The notes: generated from the sequence alone by a model not told the origin. Shown: positions 18,379 to 27,357, numbered from the stretch's first letter. The stretch is DNA of 64,000 nt from Thermoplasma volcanium GSS1 (GCF_000011185.1 NC_002689.2:1520805-1584804), one strand, 5' to 3'. Made by a program: numbers and translations.

Positions 18379-18414
18379 AAAGGTATTAAAATCTAAAAGT
18401 ATATGAGTATAGTA

Positions 18415-18588
18415 ATGACCACTACTAAATCTAGACTTGTGAGCATACCAAAATCTGATCTTGATAGCCTTGAGGCTACTATTGAAACTCTTGAGAATGA
18501 GTATGTCATGGGTCAACTGGAAAGAAGTGGGCAGGACATACTAAAGGGTAAAGTAAGGACTATGAGAGAGTTTCTCGAGGAACTCTAA
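18415..18588 (+). CDS. RelB/ParD-like small antitoxin
   Basis: 57 aa: MTTTKSRLVSIPKSDLDSLEATIETLENEYVMGQLERSGQDILKGKV... It matches the C-terminal pattern of RelB-type antitoxins (S-x-L-x-x-L-E-x-T-x-E...L..S..DI..G+V...EFL). The ATG at 18415 is chosen over 18403 because the homologue at 31506 then starts at the same residue. It would bind and neutralise a RelE-type ribonuclease toxin. The only toxin-like sequence nearby lies on the opposite strand and is broken. Confidence 0.7.
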   Translation: MTTTKSRLVSIPKSDLDSLEATIETLENEYVMGQLERSGQDILKGKVRTMREFLEEL

Positions 18589-18789
18589 TAGAACTTCTTG
18601 GCTTCATCCTTGTGAAGATGGCTCTGAGCGTTACTTTCTTCTCTTCCTCGTTTATCTCATACCAGACCCTGAAAGAGCCCATTCTCAGTTGCCACAATCC
18701 ATGAAGCTTTCCTCTCAATGGTTTACCTGACTGTGGTTCCTGGAAAACTACTTTTCGAATGCTTCCGTGGATTCAACGATGTAGGTCAT
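18560..18789 (-). pseudogene. RelE-type toxin remnant (internal deletion/frameshift)
   Basis: From ATG 18789 the frame reads MTYIVESTEAFEK and hits TAG; one frame over it continues with QEPQSGKPLRGKLHGLWQLRMGSFRVWYEINEEEKKVTLRAIFTRMKPRSS, a clear RelE core (KPLRG-L.GL...R.G.YRV.YEI.E....V.I..I..R). About 25-30 residues between the two pieces are missing compared with the usual 85-95 aa. It runs tail to tail with the antitoxin gene and overlaps its last 29 bases, unlike the normal co-directional order. Confidence 0.65.
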
Positions 18790-18834
18790 AATACCAACAA
18801 GTTTTTCTTAGAGTTCCTTTTTGGAATCCTCCAC

Positions 18835-21366
18835 TCAAATCTTTTCGACGCTTTCGTACGACCTGATGATCTCTTCCAATTTTTTAAGAGTCTTGACTTC
18901 ACGATTGTTTTTGAAGACGCTCTCAGGAACCTTGAGGTAGGTCCATTTATTGCCAGTGAGTTTGGTTGCATCTTCACACCATTCTCTCGCTCTCTTGTCC
19001 TTGTTTTTTACTTCTACAGATTCCTCTCCCTTGGTCTCCAAGACATAATTTTCTGAATCGCAAATAACTATGAAATCTGGCAAATAATACGAAAGGCCCT
19101 TTTTCTCGTTAACATACTCTAAGTAGAAATTCAGGTTATCATTCTTTATGTACTTTCTGACATCTGAAGCATCATCTAGAAAATTGCAAAAGTCGTATTC
19201 AAAGTCGTTGGCAACCGGAACCAAGTTAAGAATGCATTTCTTGGGTGTGTAGGTCTTCTTTCTTGTCAAGAAGGGCCTAATGTCCTTTACTTCTCTTGGT
19301 TCTGATTGGAGTTGTACCTCCGTTGAGAGGATGGTCAATTTGTTTATTACCTTTACAAATAGCTCAGTAAGGAAATCAACGACCTTTGGCTCACTCAATG
19401 CATGAAGGAACCTATAATCGTCTTTTATTTGTTGAGTCAAAACCGTTGAAAAGAGGCTGTTGGTAATATAAGAATCAAGTTTTCCTACAAGCTCGCTGTT
19501 TCGGGAGGGGATCTTACAAGCCCTGAGAATAATATTTGCTAAATAAGAGATAACGGATGGGTAATTTTCTGGTATCGGCTGTTCCCACCTATCCCTCCAT
19601 CTCTCCTTCTCTGTTAGTGCATCCCTCCCTACTGCTGATTTGATATTGGTATATGTTTCCAGATCCAAGTCATACTTACCCTGCGGAAGTGTAGAAATGT
19701 CAATTTCGTTAAATGATCTATTTTCTCTCTTATATTTCGGAGAAAGGACAGGTATCTGAAAGTTTAACTCTGATTTTCTTAGGATATCTGGAAAAATATT
19801 TGTAACAGTCGGTAAATTCCTCTCTTTGTATCTCTTTATGTCAATTCCCTGTTTTTTCATTTCTTCGTCTATGTAGTCAACAAATGCCTTTGTACCGAAA
19901 ACATCGACCGTCTCCTCGTACCCTGATTCTGGGCCAAACATCAATCTAAGCCCGCGTCCCAGAGCTTGTTCCGGTAGTATTTCAGCTTTCGAAGTGAACG
20001 GCCTTAAACCAACTATAACACAAACGTTCTTGACGTCCCATCCTTCTCTCAACATCAGGACGCTCACGATTGCTCTGTACTTGTGTGATTTGTCTATCTC
20101 TCTGGTCTCCTGTTTGAGTTTTTGCCATTCTTTATCGCTAATGTCACCTTTGAGATTGGTATGAATAATCAGCGTTTTTCCTTTAAACTCATTCTTAGTC
20201 TGTAAGTAGTTATAAATGTCTTCAGCTTCAGATGTCTTAGTCGCCATGAAGAATATTATTGGATGCTTCCCAACCTTTTCCATGACGTTGTTGTAGTATG
20301 ACCATCTTCTGCATCCAGCTTCTATATAATCTCTGTAAATGACATCCGCCCTGTCTGAAGGAGTTTCATGTGGATTTTCAACCTCGCCTATAATAGGTGA
20401 TTTTACAACTCCACATCTTATTGCATCCGCTAATGGGAAATCAGTAATAACCCATTCAAACACACTACCCGTATCCTGCCTTTTCGGTGTCGCCGTAAAG
20501 TCTAGCTGAAATGACAACCCTTTATCTTTCTTCTTTAGCAGTTCGTTGCAAGTCAAAATAAATTGATTCCAGATAATATCTTTGTCCCATACATGATGGG
20601 CTTCATCGTTGATTATGCCTAGACTGTTCAGAGACTTAATTTCTTCTATCATTTGATCGTAATATATTATAGAATCAGATGGTTTCTTGCCTACGATCTT
20701 TTGTATGGGATTTACAGGCGCATTGTCTCTTTCATATAGCTTCTGAACATTAGTCAGATACAGTCTTCCCTTTGTGTTTCTGGTAGGGATATAATCTTCG
20801 GTTACTGCCTCGAACTCCCAGAGATGTTGAAATTCATCCGGTATCATCACTCCCGAGTTGAATATTCTGCAATCTGCAAAGTCCTCTTTTAATCTCTCAT
20901 ACACAGCAATGTTGGGTGCAATTATAAGGAAATTTCTGGGCATTTCTTCATTGTGTTCTACTATGTTGTTGAAATACGACCAAACAATTGCCAGCGCCAT
21001 GACATAGGTTTTTCCAGAACCCGTGGCCATTTTAAAGCAATATTTGGGAAACAAATCTTCATGTGGATTGTATGCAATTTTCTTAGTGCTGTCGTAATTC
21101 AGGATCAGGTCACTCATTTTCCTGAACTTCTTTATCTCATATATGTAGATCAGGGTTTCAATAGCCTCTTTCTGAGCGAAATAATACCTGAATTTCTCAT
21201 TATCGATCTCATGCTCTTCGTCAAACCAGAATTGCAGCAATCGTCTGGTAGTTTCAGAAACGCCATTGTAACCAGAGTTTCTCCAGTTTGCAACTTCGTT
21301 TCGCAAAGCTTCTACAAGTGGTGCTGTTGTCTGCACCCTTGTTTCTGGTTCTTCGAACGGATTCAT
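18835..21366 (-). CDS. res: Type III restriction endonuclease subunit Res (system A)
   Basis: 843 aa. Superfamily 2 helicase/translocase plus nuclease that, with Mod, cuts at unmethylated asymmetric sites. Seen: Q-like GQKEAIETLIYIYE, Walker A KMATGSGKT (about 112-120), NDEAHHVWD (motif II, about 255), FTATPKR (motif III), SVLMLREGWDVKNVCVIVGLRPF (motif V), EQALGRGLRL (motif VI), and a C-terminal PD-x..E-x-K nuclease: LPDFIVICDSENYVLETKGE (about 770-790). All motifs look intact. ATGA overlap with mod upstream. The antitoxin/ncRNA block lies just downstream, as in system B. Confidence 0.92.
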   Translation of the reverse strand: MNPFEEPETRVQTTAPLVEALRNEVANWRNSGYNGVSETTRRLLQFWFDEEHEIDNEKFRYYFAQKEAIETLIYIYEIKKFRKMSDLILNYDSTKKIAYNPHEDLFPKYCFKMATGSGKTYVMALAIVWSYFNNIVEHNEEMPRNFLIIAPNIAVYERLKEDFADCRIFNSGVMIPDEFQHLWEFEAVTEDYIPTRNTKGRLYLTNVQKLYERDNAPVNPIQKIVGKKPSDSIIYYDQMIEEIKSLNSLGIINDEAHHVWDKDIIWNQFILTCNELLKKKDKGLSFQLDFTATPKRQDTGSVFEWVITDFPLADAIRCGVVKSPIIGEVENPHETPSDRADVIYRDYIEAGCRRWSYYNNVMEKVGKHPIIFFMATKTSEAEDIYNYLQTKNEFKGKTLIIHTNLKGDISDKEWQKLKQETREIDKSHKYRAIVSVLMLREGWDVKNVCVIVGLRPFTSKAEILPEQALGRGLRLMFGPESGYEETVDVFGTKAFVDYIDEEMKKQGIDIKRYKERNLPTVTNIFPDILRKSELNFQIPVLSPKYKRENRSFNEIDISTLPQGKYDLDLETYTNIKSAVGRDALTEKERWRDRWEQPIPENYPSVISYLANIILRACKIPSRNSELVGKLDSYITNSLFSTVLTQQIKDDYRFLHALSEPKVVDFLTELFVKVINKLTILSTEVQLQSEPREVKDIRPFLTRKKTYTPKKCILNLVPVANDFEYDFCNFLDDASDVRKYIKNDNLNFYLEYVNEKKGLSYYLPDFIVICDSENYVLETKGEESVEVKNKDKRAREWCEDATKLTGNKWTYLKVPESVFKNNREVKTLKKLEEIIRSYESVEKI

Positions 21367-23213
21367 ACCACAGTTACCTCTTTAATTGTAGTAGTATCAT
21401 TTCCAAACACGTCTATGACCTTGATCATTATCCTATAATTTCCAGGCTCATCGTAGTGATGTTCTATCGACTGCAACTGTAAATTCTTCTTCCTCTTTGT
21501 CCTGAACTCCTGCCATTCATTATGAAAGGTGTCTCCCCTATAATTCCAGTCTACGCTCCAATAATCTATAAAATCACTCCACTTCAGGATTTTATCTCTG
21601 AGTTCTTCCGGTATGGATTCTGGGTTTGGTATTATGAAATTCTCAAGACTAACCTTTACCTTCCTACCTGAATTTACAATTTTCGCCTCGAGGAACGCTT
21701 GCTCATAGAAATTTACATCTCCTGCTTCTGCCGCTCTTTTATCCATCACCTCATTTGGTATGATTCTAAGTGAGACCTTAAGTTCATAGGATTCCCGTAA
21801 TTCTCGTAGGATCCGGTCATTGAATTCCATTTCAAAGTCCCATCCTAGAACATCCAGAGCGTCAAACCCATTTTCCTTAGCTTCTTTCAGACATTCTTCA
21901 ACCTCTGCTTTTGTAACAGGATAGTCTATTGGACCAACATGTACCGCTCTTTCAGAAACCATTCCGTGAATGGTTTTGTAGTCATAAATGGGTTTTGCTT
22001 TGTAAAGCTGTAATATGAAGTCAATATAGTCTCTATATACAGACCCTAATGTCTGATCCATCCAGTATTTTCTTTCATATTTTCCAAGATTCAGCACCTC
22101 AAAAGGTTTACAATGAGGTATATCAAGTAGTCTCTTTCTTATTGTATGAACGGAAAATCTCCCAATATCTGCTCCAATCCACCTCCTCCCTAACTTTTCT
22201 GCTACTGCAACAGTAGTACCGGATCCGGAAAAGAAATCAGCTATAAGGTCTCCTTTTTCTGTTGCAGACAGTATTATTCTTTCAAGCAACTGCTCAGCAT
22301 TTTCGGTTGGATAACCTGTACTAAAAGAATATCCGGGAATATCTGTCCAGTTAGAGTCCAGTATTTGTTCTTCAGTTTCTTCTAATTTGTATTCAGGTTT
22401 CCCAGTTTTAGGATTGAGTCTAATTCGACCTTCTGCTATCATTCTATCTATATTTTCTTGTCCAAAAGTCCAGTGTCTACCGGAAGGTGGATACATTGTT
22501 TTCCCAAAAATCGTCCTCGGTCCACCCTGGCCTTGTGAGTCCATAGAGTGCCATCGTTCATTCTTAGTAATTTCTAGCTTTTTCTTTACATTTTTGAAAA
22601 AATAGTTGTCGGTCTTCGAATAGAAAAACAAAGAATCAGTTGCCGTATTGTACCTCTTAGCTCCAGAGTCGCTCTTCTTGATTCTGTTTATTATTATTTC
22701 ATTTCTAAAATTTTCATATCCAAAAATCTCATCCAATATGCCCTTGATATAATGGGAATAGTGATAGTCAGATCTCACCCAAATAGATCCGTCCTCAGAA
22801 AGTAAGTCTTTCATCAGCACAAATCGGTCATACATGTACTGTAGATATGAGCTTGGGCCTTCTTTCCACATGTTTCTATAGGCTATCTCTTCTATAGCCG
22901 AAGGCTCCTTAACTGCCTCTTCATCACCCACTTCAAGAGTTATATTCATATTCGTACCAGTAAAAAAAGGTGGATCAGCATAAATCATCTTTATTTTTCC
23001 ACGAAACTCTGGCAACAAAGATGCCATAACATACTTGTTATCCCCCCAAATTAGCTTATTCTTCCACTCACTATTCTCAGGCTCCTTTCTGAACTGAGCC
23101 AGTGTCCCAATATTTGACCTTGGAAGATTAATCGTCTCTATTTTCTGGAATGGAAGTTCAACTCTCTCTACCTCTTCTTTCTTATTTTTCCAATAAATTC
23201 CAAAGTCTCTCAT
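21363..23213 (-). CDS. mod: Type III DNA methyltransferase subunit Mod (system A)
   Basis: About 616 aa from ATG 23213, which follows GGAGGTC; an in-frame ATG at 23237 would add eight residues. Beta-class N6-adenine (or N4-cytosine) methyltransferase: catalytic motif IV IYADPPFFTG (about 85-94) precedes the SAM motif [28 protein letters not shown] (about 320-346). Target recognition region in between contains RIKKSDSGAKRYN and HWTFGQENIDRMIAEGRI. The C-terminal third binds Res. Paralogous to the Mod at 34823 but with a different recognition region, so it probably methylates another site. Confidence 0.92.
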   Translation of the reverse strand: MRDFGIYWKNKKEEVERVELPFQKIETINLPRSNIGTLAQFRKEPENSEWKNKLIWGDNKYVMASLLPEFRGKIKMIYADPPFFTGTNMNITLEVGDEEAVKEPSAIEEIAYRNMWKEGPSSYLQYMYDRFVLMKDLLSEDGSIWVRSDYHYSHYIKGILDEIFGYENFRNEIIINRIKKSDSGAKRYNTATDSLFFYSKTDNYFFKNVKKKLEITKNERWHSMDSQGQGGPRTIFGKTMYPPSGRHWTFGQENIDRMIAEGRIRLNPKTGKPEYKLEETEEQILDSNWTDIPGYSFSTGYPTENAEQLLERIILSATEKGDLIADFFSGSGTTVAVAEKLGRRWIGADIGRFSVHTIRKRLLDIPHCKPFEVLNLGKYERKYWMDQTLGSVYRDYIDFILQLYKAKPIYDYKTIHGMVSERAVHVGPIDYPVTKAEVEECLKEAKENGFDALDVLGWDFEMEFNDRILRELRESYELKVSLRIIPNEVMDKRAAEAGDVNFYEQAFLEAKIVNSGRKVKVSLENFIIPNPESIPEELRDKILKWSDFIDYWSVDWNYRGDTFHNEWQEFRTKRKKNLQLQSIEHHYDEPGNYRIMIKVIDVFGNDTTTIKEVTVV

Positions 23214-23535
23214 TTGACCTCCATATTTGCATTTCAAAGCTAATTCATTTTGAAGTGTGACATTCCATTAATTCCGTCTCTTTAGCTCTCCCGATACCTT
23301 ACCTGTTTCTAATATTTAAACCATAACATGCAGAATATTGCAGGAATCTCTTCAATACTTGCTACGTAGGCATGCCATTCTCTTTCCGGTATCGATCAGA
23401 TCCATTTTATGTAGGTCAAGCCTCCTTGAGAAAACACGGAAAAGTTTATTCTCAGGAGAATGGATCATGATATGCTCTTTAAATTAGGGAGTAAGTGCCT
23501 TCCCCTCAGGGGAGGATCAAGCAGTTCAATTCCGG
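23214..23535. other. Gene-poor stretch upstream of mod A
   Basis: About 320 bases. The first 70 form the mod promoter region. From about 23360 the sequence (a GGAGAATGGATCATG-type motif and a run CCCTCAGGGGAGG near 23500) probably belongs to the end of the IS4-like remnant. No gene is visible. Confidence 0.35.
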
Positions 23536-24093
23536 CTATGCCTTGACGGAAGCTTTGCCTGCTTCGTTGATCCTCAGGGGCAGACTTATCCCATGCTTTG
23601 CAAGACTTATAATTTCCTGGATGCTCATCCTGCAAGAAAGCATGTCCTGAATCATCAGGACAATATACGCAATCATGGCGGTGAAGATCTGCACCATAAT
23701 ACTATTTATCTTCCGGGATATGAGGTGATCGATCTTTAGGTACGTTTTCATGGTCCGGAAAAAGATATCGATGTTCCATCTCTGCGAGTATATAGTGAAT
23801 ATACATGTCAGGAATCTCCTGTATATACGGTAATTGTGTGCCATTATGTATGGGTACACGAGATCGTAGAATATCTCAACGAAGACCTGGTAAGGCCTCC
23901 CTGTATCAAGCTTCGATAGCTGTGCTCACATGGCTATCTATGGATATGTCTGTCAGATCCTTGGAGAGATGAGTGACTCTACAAGAAGAGCTGCATGTTT
24001 TAGAAGATCTAACTTCTTTGAATACAGATCATCCGTAATGTCAGATACATTTTCACGCGACTCCTTCAGTATCTTTTCAAGAATATTGATCAT
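23536..24093 (-). pseudogene. IS4-like transposase remnant
   Basis: An N-terminal fragment starts at ATG 24093 (MINILEKILKESRENVSDITDD...) and stops after about 45 codons. A C-terminal fragment (23536-23859) has YSQRWNIDIFFRTMKTYLKIDHL, the Y-x-x-R-W-x-I/D-x-x-F-x-x-x-K catalytic region of IS4-type DDE transposases. The span is half the usual length, so the middle including the first Asp is deleted. It separates mod A from the initiator remnant, which are adjacent in element B. Confidence 0.75.
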
Positions 24094-24164
24094 GAACTAT
24101 TGATTGCATCAAAGAATAAATATGACACTGCCAGAGAAAGGTTAAGTACTGGAAACTGGATTGG

Positions 24165-25108
24165 ATACAATAGACTCGTCTGATAATAATATTTGCGATT
24201 CCATTGTGTTGTACTGATCAATCTTCTTCTTAATCAGCGTGATAAGACCAAGGTTCTGCAGGTAGTTGATGCTCCTAGAAGAACGTCGACTTGCTAACTC
24301 CCCTGAGGAGTAAGTTACTGGACGCTGAAACTTCGGAATATGCTCTGTTCGTATCCTGGTTCTTGATCAATGCTGCAAGTATTAATAAGTCCCGGTCTCC
24401 AAGGTTCTTCAGCGTTTCGCCTTCCACTTCAACATAAGCCTGCTTCAGTGCCGTCCTGACAGAATCATCGTCCCATTCGTTCATTCTTCCTATGATTTCG
24501 AGAGCTTTGATTCCAATCCTTGCGTCACTCCTGTAGTTCCGGACAAGCATCGCAGACAACAGCCCTAAAGAATCTGGGTCATACTTGTTAAGACCCTCAT
24601 CAGCCCTCATCTTCAGTATTTCCCTGATCTCATCTGAACTGTATTCATAGAATACAATGTGGTCAGGCTGCAGCGAACTCTTCACGCTCTCGTCATTCGT
24701 GTCCATGTACCAGTAAACCTTCTGGGTAAGTAGAATAAGGTTAGCTTTTGTATGCCTCGTTATATGATAGAGGACATCATAGTCCTGGAGAAAATCCACC
24801 TCATCTAGTATCACAATTGATTTTCCGTACAGGAACGAGTCAAATTTGTTCTTAACTTCATCGATGTCATTGTCTCTGTTAGATATCTTCGTCACATATC
24901 TGTAAATCTTTATTGAGGTGGGGTTCTCTCTCACGTTTATGTAGTAATATGGCACATACTTGTTCTCTTTCAGGGCCTTAGCCAGGAACTCAGGTTCCGT
25001 AAGTCTATCAGGCTCAGAGGACAGTATCCTTGACAACTGATGGGAAGGGAATTTTCCAAGGAACCCTGTCTTCAGCTTAGAAATGTCTATCTTCTTGGCC
25101 TCTTTCAT
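24165..25108 (-). pseudogene. Orc1/Cdc6-like initiator remnant, chimeric N-terminus
   Basis: The reading frame 24275-25108 matches the initiator at 36903-37982 from [17 protein letters not shown] onward (motif [11 protein letters not shown], sensor [19 protein letters not shown]) but lacks Walker A. Its first about 46 residues (KLKTGFLGKFPSHQLSRILSSEP...EFLAKAL) instead match the 59-aa protein at 43613-43792. The frame stops at STFF-TAG, with an extra base right after; the lost C-terminus can be followed to about 24165 in another frame. A deletion has fused two genes that lie about 6 kb apart in element B, and point mutations then killed the product. Confidence 0.85.
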
Positions 25109-25141
25109 AAGTTATGAATGCTTCATTGGTTATACGTCGAT

Positions 25142-25309
25142 TTACGGGATATTACGAGGGTTGCCTGCAGCATCATGCAGTTTGGAGAATTCCTCCAGGG
25201 TTATGGGATCGTACATGTCGATCGCATTGGAATAGGCATATCCACAGTCGCAGTTGAATTCGATCTTGAGGTGTCTCAACAAAATATCGATGTAAAGTTC
25301 ATCGCTCAC
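25142..25309 (-). CDS. Possible small zinc-binding protein
   Basis: GTG-initiated frame of 55 aa: VSDELYIDILLRHLKIEFNC-DCGYAYSNAIDMYDPITLEEFSKLHDAAGNPRNIP, with a C-x-C pair. It follows an AAGGTACAAG stretch and reads like protein, but has no homologue in the window. The rest of the gap between the initiator remnant and 25481 shows nothing. Confidence 0.35.
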   Translation of the reverse strand: MSDELYIDILLRHLKIEFNCDCGYAYSNAIDMYDPITLEEFSKLHDAAGNPRNIP

Positions 25310-25480
25310 CTTGTACCTTTAACCCTTGCTGCTGGAAATTGACAGAGAAAGGGGATGCCTCTTGAGGCACTTTTTGGCAGGTGACCTTGCCATTGGTTCC
25401 TCTAAACCTGATAATTAAGTAAAAGTATCATTATTGCAGCAGATTCCAGAAAAGCATAAGGTCCGACTCTATCATTCTGT

Positions 25481-25771
25481 TTAAATTTCCTCCGGCTTTG
25501 TTCTAAGCTCTATTCTTCTTCTGCCTGTGTTAACCAGAGGCCTGTAGATGAAATTTCTGCGTTTTAGCCTCTTGATACTATTGTCAATCCATTCATGTTT
25601 TACGCTGTTTATGGATTTTATTTCCTTTTCCTGGAGGCTTGAAAAGTTCACATAAAGGTCCCTGGTATAGGTTGTCTGGAAATTTCGCTCTCTGACCTGA
25701 ATCGTCTTGAAAACTTTCTCTGCCCCGTCGTCTCCTGGAACGCTGTAATCAATGGGCGTGAACAAAAGCAC
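25481..25771 (-). CDS. Hypothetical protein downstream of the integrase 3'-end remnant
   Basis: 96 aa from GTG 25771, six bases after the relic stop of an integrase 3' end. Sequence is polar and basic toward the C-terminus (KHEWIDNSIKRLKRRNFIYRPLVNTGRRRIELR), possibly a winged-helix or nucleic-acid binding fragment. No family recognised. In element B the equivalent place holds the zinc-ribbon gene at 43843, to which it shows no clear similarity. It may be a truncated gene. Confidence 0.45.
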   Translation of the reverse strand: MLLFTPIDYSVPGDDGAEKVFKTIQVRERNFQTTYTRDLYVNFSSLQEKEIKSINSVKHEWIDNSIKRLKRRNFIYRPLVNTGRRRIELRTKPEEI

Positions 25772-25776
25772 ACGTC

Positions 25777-25815
25777 TAAAACTGCATTTTCATAATAGCC
25801 TTTCCGTTGGGCACC
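25777..25815 (-). pseudogene. Integrase 3'-end remnant
   Basis: The minus strand encodes PNGKAIMKMQF before a stop, against PNGKAIMKMPF at the end of the intact integrase (46948). About 38 bases of near identity remain. It marks the left edge of cassette 1 in the same way the larger fragment at 44502 marks cassette 4. Confidence 0.7.
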
Positions 25816-25848
25816 CTGCAATTTAATCGGGGGTTTCAGAAACCAAGG

Positions 25849-26050
25849 CTACTCCGATTTCTTTACATCCTCAATGCTGATGCCAGTTGATGAAATGTAT
25901 AGTGCAACGAGATGAGCACTGTTTCCTACTATGTAAACTATATCCAGCAAAAAGGATAAGACGTTACATCTCTGTAAACGAATGCTAATCAGTTTATTGT
26001 AAGGATAACCAACGATAACTCGGTTATGAAGATAAAATGATAGTTGCCAA
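25849..26050 (-). pseudogene. Decayed small membrane protein of cassette 1
   Basis: The C-terminal half (LLDIVYIVGNSAHLVALYISSTGISIEDVKKSE) matches the intact 70-aa protein at 44869-45081 (LFDLAYVIGNSTHFVALSISSSGINIEDEKKST). The N-terminal half of that protein (ELSLVILTIN in another frame) is present but frameshifted, so the nominal 79-aa frame from 26088 is not the true product. Confidence 0.65.
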
Positions 26051-26056
26051 CTTGGT

Positions 26057-26287
26057 TCATGATTTAGCTTTTCCCTTATTAGGGTCACTGTTTGGCTTGG
26101 ATAACTGATCCCCGTGGTTTACCCTGTATCGTAACAGAAGGTAGACAAGTGACAAAGCTCCAGCGATCCAAGACACGATTGATGAGATCAAAGGTGCTAA
26201 CGGGCTTTTTGGGAGCACAGCTACCAGATAATATGTTAAGGTTACAGCTGCGGAGATGAAAAAAATTGCAGTAACTAATGCTATCAA
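26057..26287 (-). CDS. Two-helix membrane protein of cassette 1
   Basis: 76 aa from TTG 26287: hydrophobic segments about 1-25 and 32-55, then a basic polar tail (NHGDQLSKPNSDPNKGKAKS). It takes the position of 45091-45267 in cassette 4 and of 29637-29846 in cassette 3, with matching topology but weak sequence similarity. The frame stays open further upstream (KIGSDKSNKIYL), so the start is uncertain. Possible immunity or transport function is inference from the cassette. Confidence 0.55.
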   Translation of the reverse strand: MIALVTAIFFISAAVTLTYYLVAVLPKSPLAPLISSIVSWIAGALSLVYLLLRYRVNHGDQLSKPNSDPNKGKAKS

Positions 26288-26316
26288 GAGGTATATCTTG
26301 TTGGACTTATCTGAAC

Positions 26317-26565
26317 CTATTTTCCATTTTTGCGGAATATCTCATCGCCCCTTCTTTGCAATTTTCCGCTTCTGGCACCTAATATCGCCCCAACCGTCAG
26401 TAGTACAATGGATATTAGGAAGGCAAAGCCTCCGAAGAGGAAACTATCAGCTAAAACAGTTCCGTCTGTATGAAAGGCAGCTCCTATTGCTAAAACGACC
26501 AAAGACGCAAAAAACGTGAATGTGCCAACGGTCATTGTCCGGTTTATTGGATGAAATTTAACCAT
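26317..26565 (-). CDS. Two-helix membrane protein of cassette 1 (MVKFH family)
   Basis: 82 aa: MVKFHPINRTMTVGTFTFFA..., two membrane segments (about 12-33, 40-65), then a basic tail GARSGKLQRRGDEIFRKNGK. It is about 70% identical to 45278-45532 and has the same topology as 29850-30101 (tail KSLKSGSRQERMRELFENSKRK). Strong ribosome binding site GAGGTGAT three bases before the ATG. Function unknown; small size, membrane location and fixed linkage to the Cys-rich gene suggest immunity. Confidence 0.7.
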   Translation of the reverse strand: MVKFHPINRTMTVGTFTFFASLVVLAIGAAFHTDGTVLADSFLFGGFAFLISIVLLTVGAILGARSGKLQRRGDEIFRKNGK

Positions 26566-26574
26566 TTTATCACC

Positions 26575-27102
26575 TCATTTATAGTCATTTTTGAATTTCT
26601 TAATAAATTCGAGCATTTGCTCCTCCTTCGCCCCATGCTTTCCGACGTAGTTGTAAAAGCCTTCCTCGTCTAATTCACCGCTAAGGTATTTATTCGCCGC
26701 TTCGTTAAGTTTTCTTGTATATTTTGTTGTTCCGTAGGGCTTCCTGATGAACAGATTACTGTATTCTACGGTCTTTCCATCAGGGGATTTTACCGCACCT
26801 GGCAGATCAGAGAGAATATCGTGATCAGTTTTCCACATTCTGGTACCCTGAATCCTATTTTGTCTCACCACTCTTGTGAAGCCCCCTGAGCCGAGTATTC
26901 CAATAACCGGATTTATTCCATAATCATGAACCCTAAAAACTCCATATAAAAGAAGTGAAAGGCCTATCCCAAAGGGTATAAAGAACCCAAAAAAAGAACC
27001 AAGATAACTGTAGATTAATATCCCTGGATACTTTAGAGAGATAACAATATCGACGATCATTATTGCGATACCAATACTCACGTATGCCAGCCTATATCTC
27101 AT
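26575..27102 (-). CDS. Membrane protein of cassette 1 (MRYRLAYVS family)
   Basis: 175 aa from ATG 27102, preceded by GAGGTGA. Two or three membrane segments in the first 75 residues, then a cytosolic domain (GVNPVIGILGSGG-like loop, KTDHDILSDLPGAVKSPDGKTVEYSNLFIRKPYG, and a C-terminal helical part with GELDEEGFYNYVGKHGAKEEQMLEFIKKF that resembles a SHOCT-type helix pair). It is almost identical to 45542-46069, so the two cassettes diverged or recombined recently. Confidence 0.75.
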   Translation of the reverse strand: MRYRLAYVSIGIAIMIVDIVISLKYPGILIYSYLGSFFGFFIPFGIGLSLLLYGVFRVHDYGINPVIGILGSGGFTRVVRQNRIQGTRMWKTDHDILSDLPGAVKSPDGKTVEYSNLFIRKPYGTTKYTRKLNEAANKYLSGELDEEGFYNYVGKHGAKEEQMLEFIKKFKNDYK

Positions 27103-27140
27103 TGATTTCACCTCAAACTATATATGGGAATAATAGTTAT

Positions 27141-27328
27141 TTAATTTGATGAAGTTTCTCCTTCGATAATATACTTCCAGTTTAGGATTGTACTAGAGCC
27201 TTCATTAAATTGCACAACCGTAACTCCCTCGGTTACTTTATTACTCTTACCTTGTATGTCTCTGTGTGTGGCACGCTTATTTTAGTAATTTTTCTGCCCT
27301 TTGCATCAAAACAATTACTATGGGTCAT
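27141..27328 (-). pseudogene. Truncated Cys-rich precursor gene of cassette 1
   Basis: From ATG 27328: MTHSNCFDAKGRKITKISVPHTETYKV, then a frameshift, then VTEGVTVVQFNEGSSTILNWKYIIEGETSSN and a stop. This is the N-terminal part of the protein at 46115-46756. Sequence then joins directly to the intergenic run that follows the stop of the intact copy (ATAGTTATTTAA), so a deletion removed exactly the rest of the N-domain and the whole cysteine-rich domain. Its promoter and leaderless start are still recognisable. Confidence 0.8.
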
Positions 27329-27357
27329 GATTTATGAATATAAATATGTTATAAAAA

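Noticed and set aside
17974..18379. Minus-strand frames (79 and 83 aa) inside the GC-rich island, with relatives at 31066-31573
   Set aside because: The frames are Cys/Arg/Ser-rich, overlap each other in two phases, lack ribosome binding sites and are broken differently in the two copies. Their similarity follows from the conserved nucleotide (RNA-like) sequence.
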